The position numbers were made by a program, and so were the translations under genes. A stretch of 64,000 bases of DNA from an uncultured Selenomonadaceae bacterium (GTDB taxonomy: Bacteria > Bacillota > Negativicutes > Selenomonadales > Selenomonadaceae): contig CAJOHN010000003.1 in NCBI GenBank assembly GCA_905234235.1, forward strand, positions 119,708 through 183,707, read 5' to 3'. Below the pieces are notes generated by a model. That model made no database searches. It had not been told where the DNA came from and saw only the letters and a program-made list of their open reading frames with translations. Shown here in pieces: positions 1-8,425 of this stretch (positions are counted from its first letter, which is position 1; each line of letters opens with the position of its first letter).

Positions 1-342
1 GATGGGTTGGGCGTCGGCGACGTTGGCAATATTGTTCTGCGCGACCGTCGGCAACTTTCGCAGGACGGAATTTTAATCGTCGTAGTGACAATGAATCGTC
101 TTACCGGCAAAATTATTTCCGGTCCCGATATTGTCTCGCGTGGTTTTGTTTACGTCCGTGAATCTGAACAGCTTATGGACGAGGCGCGGAGTCGCGTCTT
201 CAACGTTTTGCGCCGTTGCAGAGACGAACAAATTTCCGATTGGATGACGATTAAGCTGAACATTCGCGACGCGTTGGTGCAATTTTTATTTGAACAAACT
301 CGCCGCCGCCCGATGATTTTGCCGATTATCGTTGAGGTCTAG
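1..342 (+). CDS. rnj: Ribonuclease J, C-terminal part (5' truncated by window)
   Basis: Open from base 1; DGLGVGDVGNIVLRDRRQLSQDGILIVVV...GKIISGPDIVSRGFVYVRESEQLMDEAR is typical of RNase J. Confidence 0.85.
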   Translation, partial: DGLGVGDVGNIVLRDRRQLSQDGILIVVVTMNRLTGKIISGPDIVSRGFVYVRESEQLMDEARSRVFNVLRRCRDEQISDWMTIKLNIRDALVQFLFEQTRRRPMILPIIVEV

Positions 343-365
343 AATTTTTTAAACGAAAACTCCCC

Positions 366-392
366 GCTCGCTTTGAACGGGGAATTTTCATT
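366..392 (+). terminator. Rho-independent terminator
   Basis: CCCCG...CGGGG hairpin followed by a T-rich stretch after the rnj stop. Confidence 0.6.
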
Positions 393-425
393 TGGGGAGG
401 GATTTTTAAAGCTCTATGTCAATTA

Positions 426-557
426 TCAAAAGATGTTGTCGAAGCTGTAGAAGAAAATTAAACCGATAACCAATGCCGCGCCAAAAATTCCTGCGCTGAA
501 TAACAGAATTGCCATGTCCATTGAAAGTTTGTTCTTCGTCGATAAAAGTTTTTTCAT
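426..557 (-). CDS. Small single-TM protein (43 aa), below ORF-track cutoff
   Basis: GGAGGTAATAAAA-ATG; MKKLLSTKNKLSMDMAILLFSAGIFGAALVIGLIFFYSFDNIF; basic N-terminus plus one hydrophobic helix. Confidence 0.6.
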   Translation of the reverse strand: MKKLLSTKNKLSMDMAILLFSAGIFGAALVIGLIFFYSFDNIF

Positions 558-667
558 TTTTATTACCTCCTGTCATTGCGTCGTTCAATTCCCTTGAACT
601 GCCGCGAAGTATACCACAGGAAAAATTTTTGGCAATGCGCAATCGTTATTGATTCAATTCGTGTTTG

Positions 668-2002
668 TTATTGTTCATCCTCCTTTTGATTGTGTTTGCG
701 GACAAAAAACTTTAGCGGCGTCCCTTCAAAGCCAAAACTCTCGCGCAGTCGATTTTCTATGAACCGCAGATAAGAAAAATGCAAAAGCTCCGGCTCGTTC
801 ACGAACAAAATAAATTTCGGCGGGCAGATGTCGGTTTGTGTCGCGAAGAATATTTTTGCGGACTTGCCCTTTTTACTTGGCGGCGGATTGACGGCAACGG
901 CGTCGCGAATCAATTCATTTAATACGCTCGTTTGAATCCTCATCGATTGTTGTTCCGCGACAAATTTAACAAGCTCTGTGACGCGCTCAACTCTTTGCCC
1001 CGTCAAAGCACTGGCATAAACTACCGGCGCATATTGCAAAAAGCCCAAACGATTTCTAAGCTCATCGGTAAAGCGGTTTGTCGAACGGTCGTGCTTATTC
1101 GGGAAAATATCCCACTTGTTGACGACGATAACGCAACCTTTGCCCGAATCATGCGCGTAGCCCGCAATTTTTTTATCCTGCTCAGTCACGCCAACTGGAG
1201 CCTCAATCAACATCAGCACAACATCTGCGCGGTCAATCGCCCTAAGCGAACGAATCACGCTATATCTTTCGACTGGCTCATCTATCTTAGATTTCTTGCG
1301 CATGCCCGCCGTATCAATCAGCGTGAACTTTGTACCATCCAAGAAAAAATGCGTGTCGATAGCGTCGCGAGTGGTGCCGGGCACGTCGCTTACGATAACG
1401 CGCTCCTCGCCGAGTAATGCATTAACCAACGACGACTTGCCGACGTTCGGACGCCCGATAACCGCAATTCTTATCTCGTCATCGTCGCGAACTTCTTCCC
1501 TAGTTTCCGGAAAAGTTTTTATCACCGCGTCCAATAAATCGCCCAAATTCAGCGCGTTACTGGCAGAAATTCCTATCGGCTCGCCCAATCCCAATTTATA
1601 AAATTCATAAGCCTCGCTTTCCAAATTTACCGTGTCGATTTTGTTTACCGCTAAGATTATCGGCTTCGACGCGCCGCGCAGAAATTTTGCAACCTCATAA
1701 TCCTCCGAAGTCAAACCTGCTCGCCCGTCCACGACAAAAATTATTGAATCCGCCTCTTCTATCGCGATTTTTGCTTGGATTTTTATCGCCGTCAACATTT
1801 TGTCCGCTGTTTTTATTTCTATGCCGCCCGTGTCTATCAGCGTGAACTCTTTATCGAGCCAAGTCGCGTCCATGTAAATTCTGTCACGCGTCACGCCCGC
1901 CATGTCGTCCACGATTGACAATTTTTTTTTGCCTATCTGATTGAACAGCGTCGATTTGCCGACGTTCGGACGCCCGACCACTGCCACTATCGGTTTGCTC
2001 AT
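668..2002 (-). CDS. der: GTPase Der/EngA
   Basis: Two tandem GTPase domains (GRPNVGKSTLFNQ, GRPNVGKSSLVNALLG) and KH-like C-terminus. Confidence 0.97.
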   Translation of the reverse strand: MSKPIVAVVGRPNVGKSTLFNQIGKKKLSIVDDMAGVTRDRIYMDATWLDKEFTLIDTGGIEIKTADKMLTAIKIQAKIAIEEADSIIFVVDGRAGLTSEDYEVAKFLRGASKPIILAVNKIDTVNLESEAYEFYKLGLGEPIGISASNALNLGDLLDAVIKTFPETREEVRDDDEIRIAVIGRPNVGKSSLVNALLGEERVIVSDVPGTTRDAIDTHFFLDGTKFTLIDTAGMRKKSKIDEPVERYSVIRSLRAIDRADVVLMLIEAPVGVTEQDKKIAGYAHDSGKGCVIVVNKWDIFPNKHDRSTNRFTDELRNRLGFLQYAPVVYASALTGQRVERVTELVKFVAEQQSMRIQTSVLNELIRDAVAVNPPPSKKGKSAKIFFATQTDICPPKFILFVNEPELLHFSYLRFIENRLRESFGFEGTPLKFFVRKHNQKEDEQ

Positions 2003-3265
2003 TTAAAATTTCCCCTCCAAAACTCTGCGAAATTCGCCGCCGTCATGTATCGGCAAAATCTGCGCGGGATAAAATATTTCTCGTAACTTTTCAAGAGGCA
2101 CGTCGTCTAAAAATATATCGTCGCCCGTTTTTAATGCCGTCGCCGGAATCAGTATCAAATCACGCACGCCGCCGCGCAGGGCTTCGATAATATCGCCGCC
2201 CGTCAACAAACCGGACACATTAACTTTTGAACCGAAAAATTTATTCTCGACGGGTAAAATTTTTATATTCGGCGCGACGACCAAATTTTTTAAGACTTTG
2301 GCGAAGGAAGTGCCGCTCACAACGTCGATTGAAATATTTTCATTGATTGTTAAAGCCGCAGTTCCAAATTCTTCAACAAAGTTGCGCGTCATGCCAATTC
2401 CGTTTTCTATCTGCGGGAAGTCGTCGTAATACTCGGCGGGCGGCAAATTTTTTTCTGCCAATAAATAAAATTCGTCGCCCAAATATATAAAAGTTTTTCC
2501 GAAATCTGCGCGGAGTTTTTCTTGATAAGTTTCGACTTGTTCAATAACCTGCGCGGCTGATTCTTTATCGAATTGATTCAGCTGGAACTTATCGCGGCGA
2601 TACTTAGTCACTCCGACCGGCACTATCGCCAAGCTCAAAATATTTTTCCGCTTCAAAAGTTCGGTGATTGTAAAATCTAATTCTGCGCCGTCATTCAAGC
2701 CCTTGCATAAAACAATCTGCGTATGATATTCAACGCCTGCCGCCTCCAAAGCGTCGAGCTGTTGATTTATATTTGCGCCGAGCGGCGTCCTCAGCATTTT
2801 TGCGCGAAGTTCCGGATTCATCGCGTGAATCGACACGAACAGCGGCGACAGATGATATTTCTTTATCCGCCGAAAATCTTTTGCCGTCAAATTCGTCAGC
2901 GTAATAAAATTCCCAAATAAAAACGACAGGCGATAATCATCATCCTTAATCGATAAAGTCTTGCGCATGTGCGGAGCAATCATATCGATAAAACAAAACA
3001 CGCAATGATTTTTGCAGGGACGAATTTTATCGAAGACAGCCGACTCAAATTCCGCGCCGAGTTCCTCGTCAATGTCCTTTTCAAAAGCGATAAGCTCACG
3101 TTCGCCGTCAGCGTGTTCAATTAAAAGTTCAATCTCCTCTTCCGCCATGAAAAAACTTAAATCGATTATGTCAAGCGGCTTTTGCCCGTTGATTTCTAAA
3201 ATTTTATCGCCCGCTTTTAATTCCAATTCCTCCGCGAGACTGCCCGCTTCTATTCTGCTTATCAA
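2003..3265 (-). CDS. DUF512/radical-SAM-like protein with N-terminal PDZ domain
   Basis: PDZ-like start, CKNHCVFCFIDM cysteine motif; likely TTG start at 3265 preceded by GGAGGA; longer ORF call to 3379 overlaps the upstream gene. Confidence 0.85.
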   Translation of the reverse strand: MISRIEAGSLAEELELKAGDKILEINGQKPLDIIDLSFFMAEEEIELLIEHADGERELIAFEKDIDEELGAEFESAVFDKIRPCKNHCVFCFIDMIAPHMRKTLSIKDDDYRLSFLFGNFITLTNLTAKDFRRIKKYHLSPLFVSIHAMNPELRAKMLRTPLGANINQQLDALEAAGVEYHTQIVLCKGLNDGAELDFTITELLKRKNILSLAIVPVGVTKYRRDKFQLNQFDKESAAQVIEQVETYQEKLRADFGKTFIYLGDEFYLLAEKNLPPAEYYDDFPQIENGIGMTRNFVEEFGTAALTINENISIDVVSGTSFAKVLKNLVVAPNIKILPVENKFFGSKVNVSGLLTGGDIIEALRGGVRDLILIPATALKTGDDIFLDDVPLEKLREIFYPAQILPIHDGGEFRRVLEGKF

Positions 3266-3278
3266 AAATTTTCCTCCA

Positions 3279-4466
3279 TCAACCGAACGCCGGCGGGTCT
3301 TTAGCGAGTTCCCAATATTTTTCCGCCTCGTCACGATTCCCCAACATTCCGTAACAATCGCCGATAAGTTGATACGCATCGCCGCAACCTAAATCCAACG
3401 CCGCCTGCGCATCGGCAAGAGCCGCCTCGTAATTGTGCATGATGTAAAGCGCGCGTCCCCGACTGTACAAAGCCCGCCAATTCCTGTTATCAAATTCGAG
3501 GGCACGGTCGGCATATTCTATCGCCTTCAACGGTTCGCTCAACGTGTAAATGTAAGCAAGTTCGCCGTAAGCCGCCGACATTTGCGGATTCAAACTTATC
3601 GCTCGTTCAAAATCTGCCTTAGCAAGTTTAATGTCTTCAAGATTCAAGTAGCATAAGCCGCGATAAAAATAATTCTCGCCGCTCGGACGAAGATTTATCG
3701 CTTGAATATAATCGTTGAGACTCGCGGAATAATCTTGAATGTAATAAAGATAATAATAACCGCGTGCCTCGTAAGCCAAAGCATTCTGCGGATTAAGTTC
3801 AATCGCCTCGCTCCAACAATTTACCGCCTGTTCATAAGCCCAATCGACGTTAAGCAAGACATAGCGGTTGCCTTCCTCCAGTTTTATATTCGACATGAAA
3901 ATTTTATCGGCGTTGCTGAATTCGCCTTTAAGTTTTTCCTGCGCTTCGGGAGATTTTTTATTTGCCGCCTCCGCCTTGAGTTTCTCGATAAGTTTTTCCT
4001 GCTCGGCGATTTGATTCTGAAGTTCAATATTTTTCTGGACAAGAGATTCGCGCTCGCTGATACCTTTGGAAATCCATTCGTCGACGTTATCGGTATCAAT
4101 GCTCGCCAAAATCGTTGCGCGATACATAATCCCGCCGTATTCTTCCATCGGAACGACTTTATAATCGACGCTGAGAACTTTAAGAATGCCGCTCGTCATC
4201 GTGATAATTTCGTCGTCGACAAGTTCAAAATTTTTTGTGCGCGAGAAACTTTTAACGAAGACTCCGGCTTTCTCCTGCGCGTTGCGTTCAGCGTAGAGTT
4301 TAGCGCGTTGTTTGGCGACGTCGGGCGTTTCAAAATCGCTCATAATGTATTCGCCGACGCCGTTATAATTTCTGACTTCGGCACTCGTCGGACTCGGTAA
4401 AAATAAACTCCCAGCCGCGATTGCCGCCGCCAATACTTTGAAAATTTTTCGTCGCATGATAATCAC
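3279..4466 (-). CDS. Secreted TPR-repeat protein
   Basis: Signal peptide MRRKIFKVLAAAIAAGSLFLPSPTSA; coiled coil; several TPRs (ALAYEARGYYYLYY..., ENYFYRGLCYLNL...). Confidence 0.75.
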   Translation of the reverse strand: MIIMRRKIFKVLAAAIAAGSLFLPSPTSAEVRNYNGVGEYIMSDFETPDVAKQRAKLYAERNAQEKAGVFVKSFSRTKNFELVDDEIITMTSGILKVLSVDYKVVPMEEYGGIMYRATILASIDTDNVDEWISKGISERESLVQKNIELQNQIAEQEKLIEKLKAEAANKKSPEAQEKLKGEFSNADKIFMSNIKLEEGNRYVLLNVDWAYEQAVNCWSEAIELNPQNALAYEARGYYYLYYIQDYSASLNDYIQAINLRPSGENYFYRGLCYLNLEDIKLAKADFERAISLNPQMSAAYGELAYIYTLSEPLKAIEYADRALEFDNRNWRALYSRGRALYIMHNYEAALADAQAALDLGCGDAYQLIGDCYGMLGNRDEAEKYWELAKDPPAFG

Positions 4467-4520
4467 CTCTCAAGCGGCAGGATACAGAAAATTTTCCACA
4501 GCGTCAAGATTGAGCGCGGC

Positions 4521-4548
4521 TTTACTTTAGTTTTGTTTCGTGTATAAT
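4521..4548 (+). promoter_or_regulatory. Predicted sigma70 promoter for the permease-kinase gene
   Basis: TTTACT - 16 bp - TATAAT. Confidence 0.5.
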
Positions 4549-4586
4549 TGCTTAGAAATAAATCAAAGGAGAGCGGTGCCCCTTAT

Positions 4587-7487
4587 ATGGATAACACTAC
4601 AGATAAAAATAAATTGAAGCCTTACTTGTCGCCGCTGAATGTTTGGGCATTATCATTCGGCTGTGCGGTCGGCTGGGGCGCGTTCGTTATGCCGGGTACA
4701 ACTTTCCTGCCGATAGGCGGTGTGTTGGGTACTACGCTCGGTATGCTTATCGGCGGCGTTATCATGTTGATTATCGGCTACAATTATCATTTCATGATGA
4801 ACAAATACCCCGACGCCGGCGGTACTTACGCCTACGCAAAAAAAGTTCTCGGCTACGACCACGGCTTCTTGAGTTCGTGGTTTTTGATTCTGGTTTACAT
4901 CGCAATCACTTGGGCGAATGCTACTGCCCTTCCGATTATCGCTCGAAAACTTTTGGGAGACACTTTCCAATTCGGTTTCCACTACACGGTTGCGGGCTTT
5001 GATGTTTATTTCGGCGAGGCTATGTTGAGTTTAGGCGCGTTATGGATTTTCGGCGCGATCTGTATGCGAGGGGGGAAATTAACTGCTTGGGTTCAAACCA
5101 TCGCGGCGATAATTTTATTCGGCGGTGTGCTTATCAGTATGGGCGCAGTCGTCGCGAGTGGCATAAATCCTTTTGACATTGCGCCCGCTTATCCTCCCGA
5201 TAACAATAACTCGTTCGCCGCGATTTTCGGAATTATCGTGCTTGCTCCTTGGGCATTCGTCGGCTTTGAATCAATTTCGCAATCGGCGGAGGGCTTCACA
5301 TTTTCCATAAAGAAAACCTTCCTAGTTTTATTTTGTGCAGTCGTATCTGCTGCTATCGTTTATATTTTCCTTGCGATACTTGCCGTATCAGTTTTGCCGA
5401 CGGGTTACTCAAATTGGGCTGAATATATTAACGATCTCGACAGCCTCGAAGGGCTTAAAGGCTTGCCGACTTTCCACGCGGTGTATTCGCTTATGGGCGA
5501 CACCGGTTTGATAATTTTAGGAATGTCAGTGCTGGGCGGCGTTATAACCGGACTCGTCGGCAACTTCATAGCGGTTAGCCGTCTTATCTACGCCTTGACC
5601 CGCGACGATTTACTTCCCGCTTGGTTCGGCAAGCTCAACAACAATCGTTCGCCTATGAACGCCGTACTTTTTATTATGCTCCTGTCGCTCCCGATACCAT
5701 TTCTCGGACGCACGGCTATTGCGTGGATTATCGACGTGAACACAATCGGCGCGACTATCGATTATACGTATACTTCGCTCATTACGATTATCACTGCGCG
5801 GGCTATGGGAAAAAATCTCGCGCAAGGCACGGGGATTATCGGCTGTGTCGTCTCGCTGATGTTTTTCCTGTACTTCATGGTGCCGAACGTCTGGACTGTC
5901 AGCGCGATGACGACCGAGAGTTATTTGATTCTGATTGTTTGGAGCATTCTGGGTTTCGTCTTTTTCCGATATATTTTCCAACGCGATAATGAACGTCGCT
6001 TCGGGCAGTCGACAATTTCTTGGATAGCGTTGCTGTTTTTAATTTTCTTTACGTCGATGCTTTGGGTTAGGGAGGCTACCAACGACGCCGCGCAGACTGT
6101 TCTCGGCAACTTGAATCAATATTACAGCGAAGAATTTACCGAGCATGGCATTCCGCAATCCGACCGCGAGAAAGCCGATTCGCAATATTACCTGCAAAAC
6201 CAAATGGATCTCGTCAGCGAATCTTTGACACGCCATAACTTTATGCAGATGACTTTGATAACAATCGCGCTGTTCATCATGTTCAATATTTACAACTTGA
6301 TGGTCAAGCGCGAGAAAAATCTTGAGCAAGAAAAATTCCAAGCGGAACGCAGTAACAAGGCGAAGTCAACTTTCTTATCGAACATGAGCCACGACATCCG
6401 CACGCCCATGAATGCAATTATCGGCTATACAAATCTTATCAAAAAGGAGCCGGGGCTTCCGCAGAAAACTAAAGATTATCTGGATAAGATTGAGGCGTCG
6501 AATAATCACTTGCTCGCGCTGATAAATGACATTCTCGACATGAGCCGAATCGAAAGCGGCAAAATGGAACTCGACCCGCAAAAGGCTAACATCGTAAAAG
6601 CTCTCGGCGAAGTCAGAGATTTATTCGCGACGCAAATGGAGAATAAGGGCTTGAAGTTCGCCGTCAATATCGAACACGTCATGAATAAAATCGTTATGTG
6701 CGACACGCCGCGCCTTAATCGTGTGCTGTTGAATCTTATCAGCAATGCGTTCAAGTTCACGCCCGAAGGCGGCTCCGTCACTGTGACGTTGCGGCAAACC
6801 GGCGGCACCGAATCGACGGGCTCTTACGAGTTGCGCGTTAAAGATACGGGAATGGGCATGACGCCCGAATTTGCCAAAAAAGTTTTCGCCGCTTACGAAC
6901 GCGACCGCACTGTCAGCAACATTCAAGGCACGGGCTTAGGCATGTCAATCACAAAAAGTATCGTCGAGTTGATGGGCGGTACTATCGAAGTTCAAACGGA
7001 ATTGGGCAAGGGCACAGAGTTTATTGTTAAGGTTGATTTTCCTGTCGTCGACGAGCCCGAAGAAATTGAAGTCGAACAGACCGAAGCCGCGCCCGAAATT
7101 GATTTCAGTAAGATTAAACTGCTTTTGGTTGAGGATAATGAAGTCAATCGCGAAATTGCCTCGCTGATTCTTACCGAATTTGGCTTCCAACTCGACACGG
7201 CGGAGAATGGTAAAGTTGCTTACGAAAAAATTGCGGCGTCTAAGCCCGGCGATTTCGACGCGGTGTTAATGGATGTTCAAATGCCGGTCATGAACGGTTA
7301 CGAGGCTACCAAAAAAATTCGCGAGCTTTCAAATAAAAAATTGGCGCAGATACCGATAATCGCGATGACGGCGAACGCGTTCACAGAAGACATACAGGCG
7401 GCAAGAGATGCGGGCATGAACAGCCACATTGCCAAGCCGCTCGATATTCCAAAGATGATTGAAACGTTGACTGAGGTTTTGAAATGA
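4587..7487 (+). CDS. APC-superfamily amino acid permease fused to hybrid histidine kinase (HisKA-HATPase_c-REC)
   Basis: Multi-TM N-terminal half (SFGCAVGWGAFVMPGTTFLP...), then SNMSHDIRTPMNAIIGY, GTGLGMSITKSIVELMGG, and REC domain VEDNEVNRE...DAVLMDVQMPVMNGYEATKKIR; ATG at 4587 or upstream TTG at 4548. Confidence 0.9.
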   Translation: MDNTTDKNKLKPYLSPLNVWALSFGCAVGWGAFVMPGTTFLPIGGVLGTTLGMLIGGVIMLIIGYNYHFMMNKYPDAGGTYAYAKKVLGYDHGFLSSWFLILVYIAITWANATALPIIARKLLGDTFQFGFHYTVAGFDVYFGEAMLSLGALWIFGAICMRGGKLTAWVQTIAAIILFGGVLISMGAVVASGINPFDIAPAYPPDNNNSFAAIFGIIVLAPWAFVGFESISQSAEGFTFSIKKTFLVLFCAVVSAAIVYIFLAILAVSVLPTGYSNWAEYINDLDSLEGLKGLPTFHAVYSLMGDTGLIILGMSVLGGVITGLVGNFIAVSRLIYALTRDDLLPAWFGKLNNNRSPMNAVLFIMLLSLPIPFLGRTAIAWIIDVNTIGATIDYTYTSLITIITARAMGKNLAQGTGIIGCVVSLMFFLYFMVPNVWTVSAMTTESYLILIVWSILGFVFFRYIFQRDNERRFGQSTISWIALLFLIFFTSMLWVREATNDAAQTVLGNLNQYYSEEFTEHGIPQSDREKADSQYYLQNQMDLVSESLTRHNFMQMTLITIALFIMFNIYNLMVKREKNLEQEKFQAERSNKAKSTFLSNMSHDIRTPMNAIIGYTNLIKKEPGLPQKTKDYLDKIEASNNHLLALINDILDMSRIESGKMELDPQKANIVKALGEVRDLFATQMENKGLKFAVNIEHVMNKIVMCDTPRLNRVLLNLISNAFKFTPEGGSVTVTLRQTGGTESTGSYELRVKDTGMGMTPEFAKKVFAAYERDRTVSNIQGTGLGMSITKSIVELMGGTIEVQTELGKGTEFIVKVDFPVVDEPEEIEVEQTEAAPEIDFSKIKLLLVEDNEVNREIASLILTEFGFQLDTAENGKVAYEKIAASKPGDFDAVLMDVQMPVMNGYEATKKIRELSNKKLAQIPIIAMTANAFTEDIQAARDAGMNSHIAKPLDIPKMIETLTEVLK

Positions 7488-7894
7488 TTACCTTGAAAAA
7501 AATTTTGACTGTCGCGCTGATGATTTTGTTAATGTCAATCTGCGCGGGTTGCGGCGAAAAAATTACTTACAAGAGCATATCGGCGGTCGAGGGGCAAAAG
7601 ATCTTGGCTGAAAATCCCAACGTGATTCTCGTCGACGTGCGCACGCCCCAAGAGTTCAAAGGCAAACACATTGCGAATTCTATCTTGGTTCCGCTTGAAG
7701 ATTTACGCAATGGCGATTTCGCCAAAATTCCCAATAAGGACGCGACGTTTATAGTTTACTGCTGGTCGGGTCCGCGTTCAAAAGATGCGGCAGAAATTTT
7801 AATCAACAAAGGTTACAAACACGTTTACGAGATGGCGGGTATCACCGAGTGGACGGGCTCGCTTGAAGGTACCAGAGTAAACGCTAACGATTAA
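7484..7894 (+). CDS. Rhodanese-like lipoprotein
   Basis: Lipobox ICAGC; ...NPNVILVDVRTPQEFKGKHIANSILVPLEDL...YCWSGPRSKDAAEIL. Confidence 0.85.
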   Translation: MITLKKILTVALMILLMSICAGCGEKITYKSISAVEGQKILAENPNVILVDVRTPQEFKGKHIANSILVPLEDLRNGDFAKIPNKDATFIVYCWSGPRSKDAAEILINKGYKHVYEMAGITEWTGSLEGTRVNAND

Positions 7895-7901
7895 AGAGGA
7901 G

Positions 7902-8372
7902 TTGGTTGCTTTGAAAAAATTTTTAACAGCGGCGTTGATGATTTTGTTCGTGGCAATGTGCGCGGGTTGCGGCGAAGAAAAAATTAACACCGAGCCTCAG
8001 AAAATCTCTCAAGAAAAGGCAATGGAAATGCTCGCGGCTGACCCGAATGCAAAACTTTTAGATTGTCGTTTCGCCAAAGACTACGACGCACGACACATTC
8101 CAAACGCTGTTCATTTTCCGTTGGAAGCCGCTGTAGGGGAAAATTTCGAGAAAATTCCTAACAAAAACGACACGCTCATAACTTACTGCGGCGACGGCAA
8201 TCGCGGGCGACTAACCGGTAAAGTTCTCCTCGAAAAGGGTTACAAGAATGTTTACACAATGGGCGGCATTATCGATTGGAAAGGCGATGTCGAAGGCACG
8301 GAAGTTGAAACTGCAGAAAATCAAAACGCAGAGTCTAAAGACGTAGAAGCGCAGGCGGCAGAAATTCAGTAA
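7902..8372 (+). CDS. Second tandem rhodanese-like lipoprotein
   Basis: Lipobox MCAGC; KLLDCRFAKDYDARHIPNAVHFPLE...TYCGDGNRGRLTGKVLLEKGYKNVYTMGGI. Confidence 0.85.
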   Translation: MVALKKFLTAALMILFVAMCAGCGEEKINTEPQKISQEKAMEMLAADPNAKLLDCRFAKDYDARHIPNAVHFPLEAAVGENFEKIPNKNDTLITYCGDGNRGRLTGKVLLEKGYKNVYTMGGIIDWKGDVEGTEVETAENQNAESKDVEAQAAEIQ

Positions 8373-8378
8373 AAAAAT

Positions 8379-8413
8379 TAGCGGCGAGAAATTATCCCGT
8401 CGCTTTTTTTGTT
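8379..8413. terminator. Terminator between convergent genes
   Basis: AGCGGCG...CGTCGCT hairpin followed by T7. Confidence 0.55.
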
Positions 8414-8425
8414 GCCAATTTTATC

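Noticed and set aside
3435-4400. Long plus-strand ORFs (e.g. 3702-4400) opposite the TPR gene, and many similar shadow ORFs across the window
   Set aside because: Antisense to confident genes, low-complexity translations, no SD; artefacts of codon bias.
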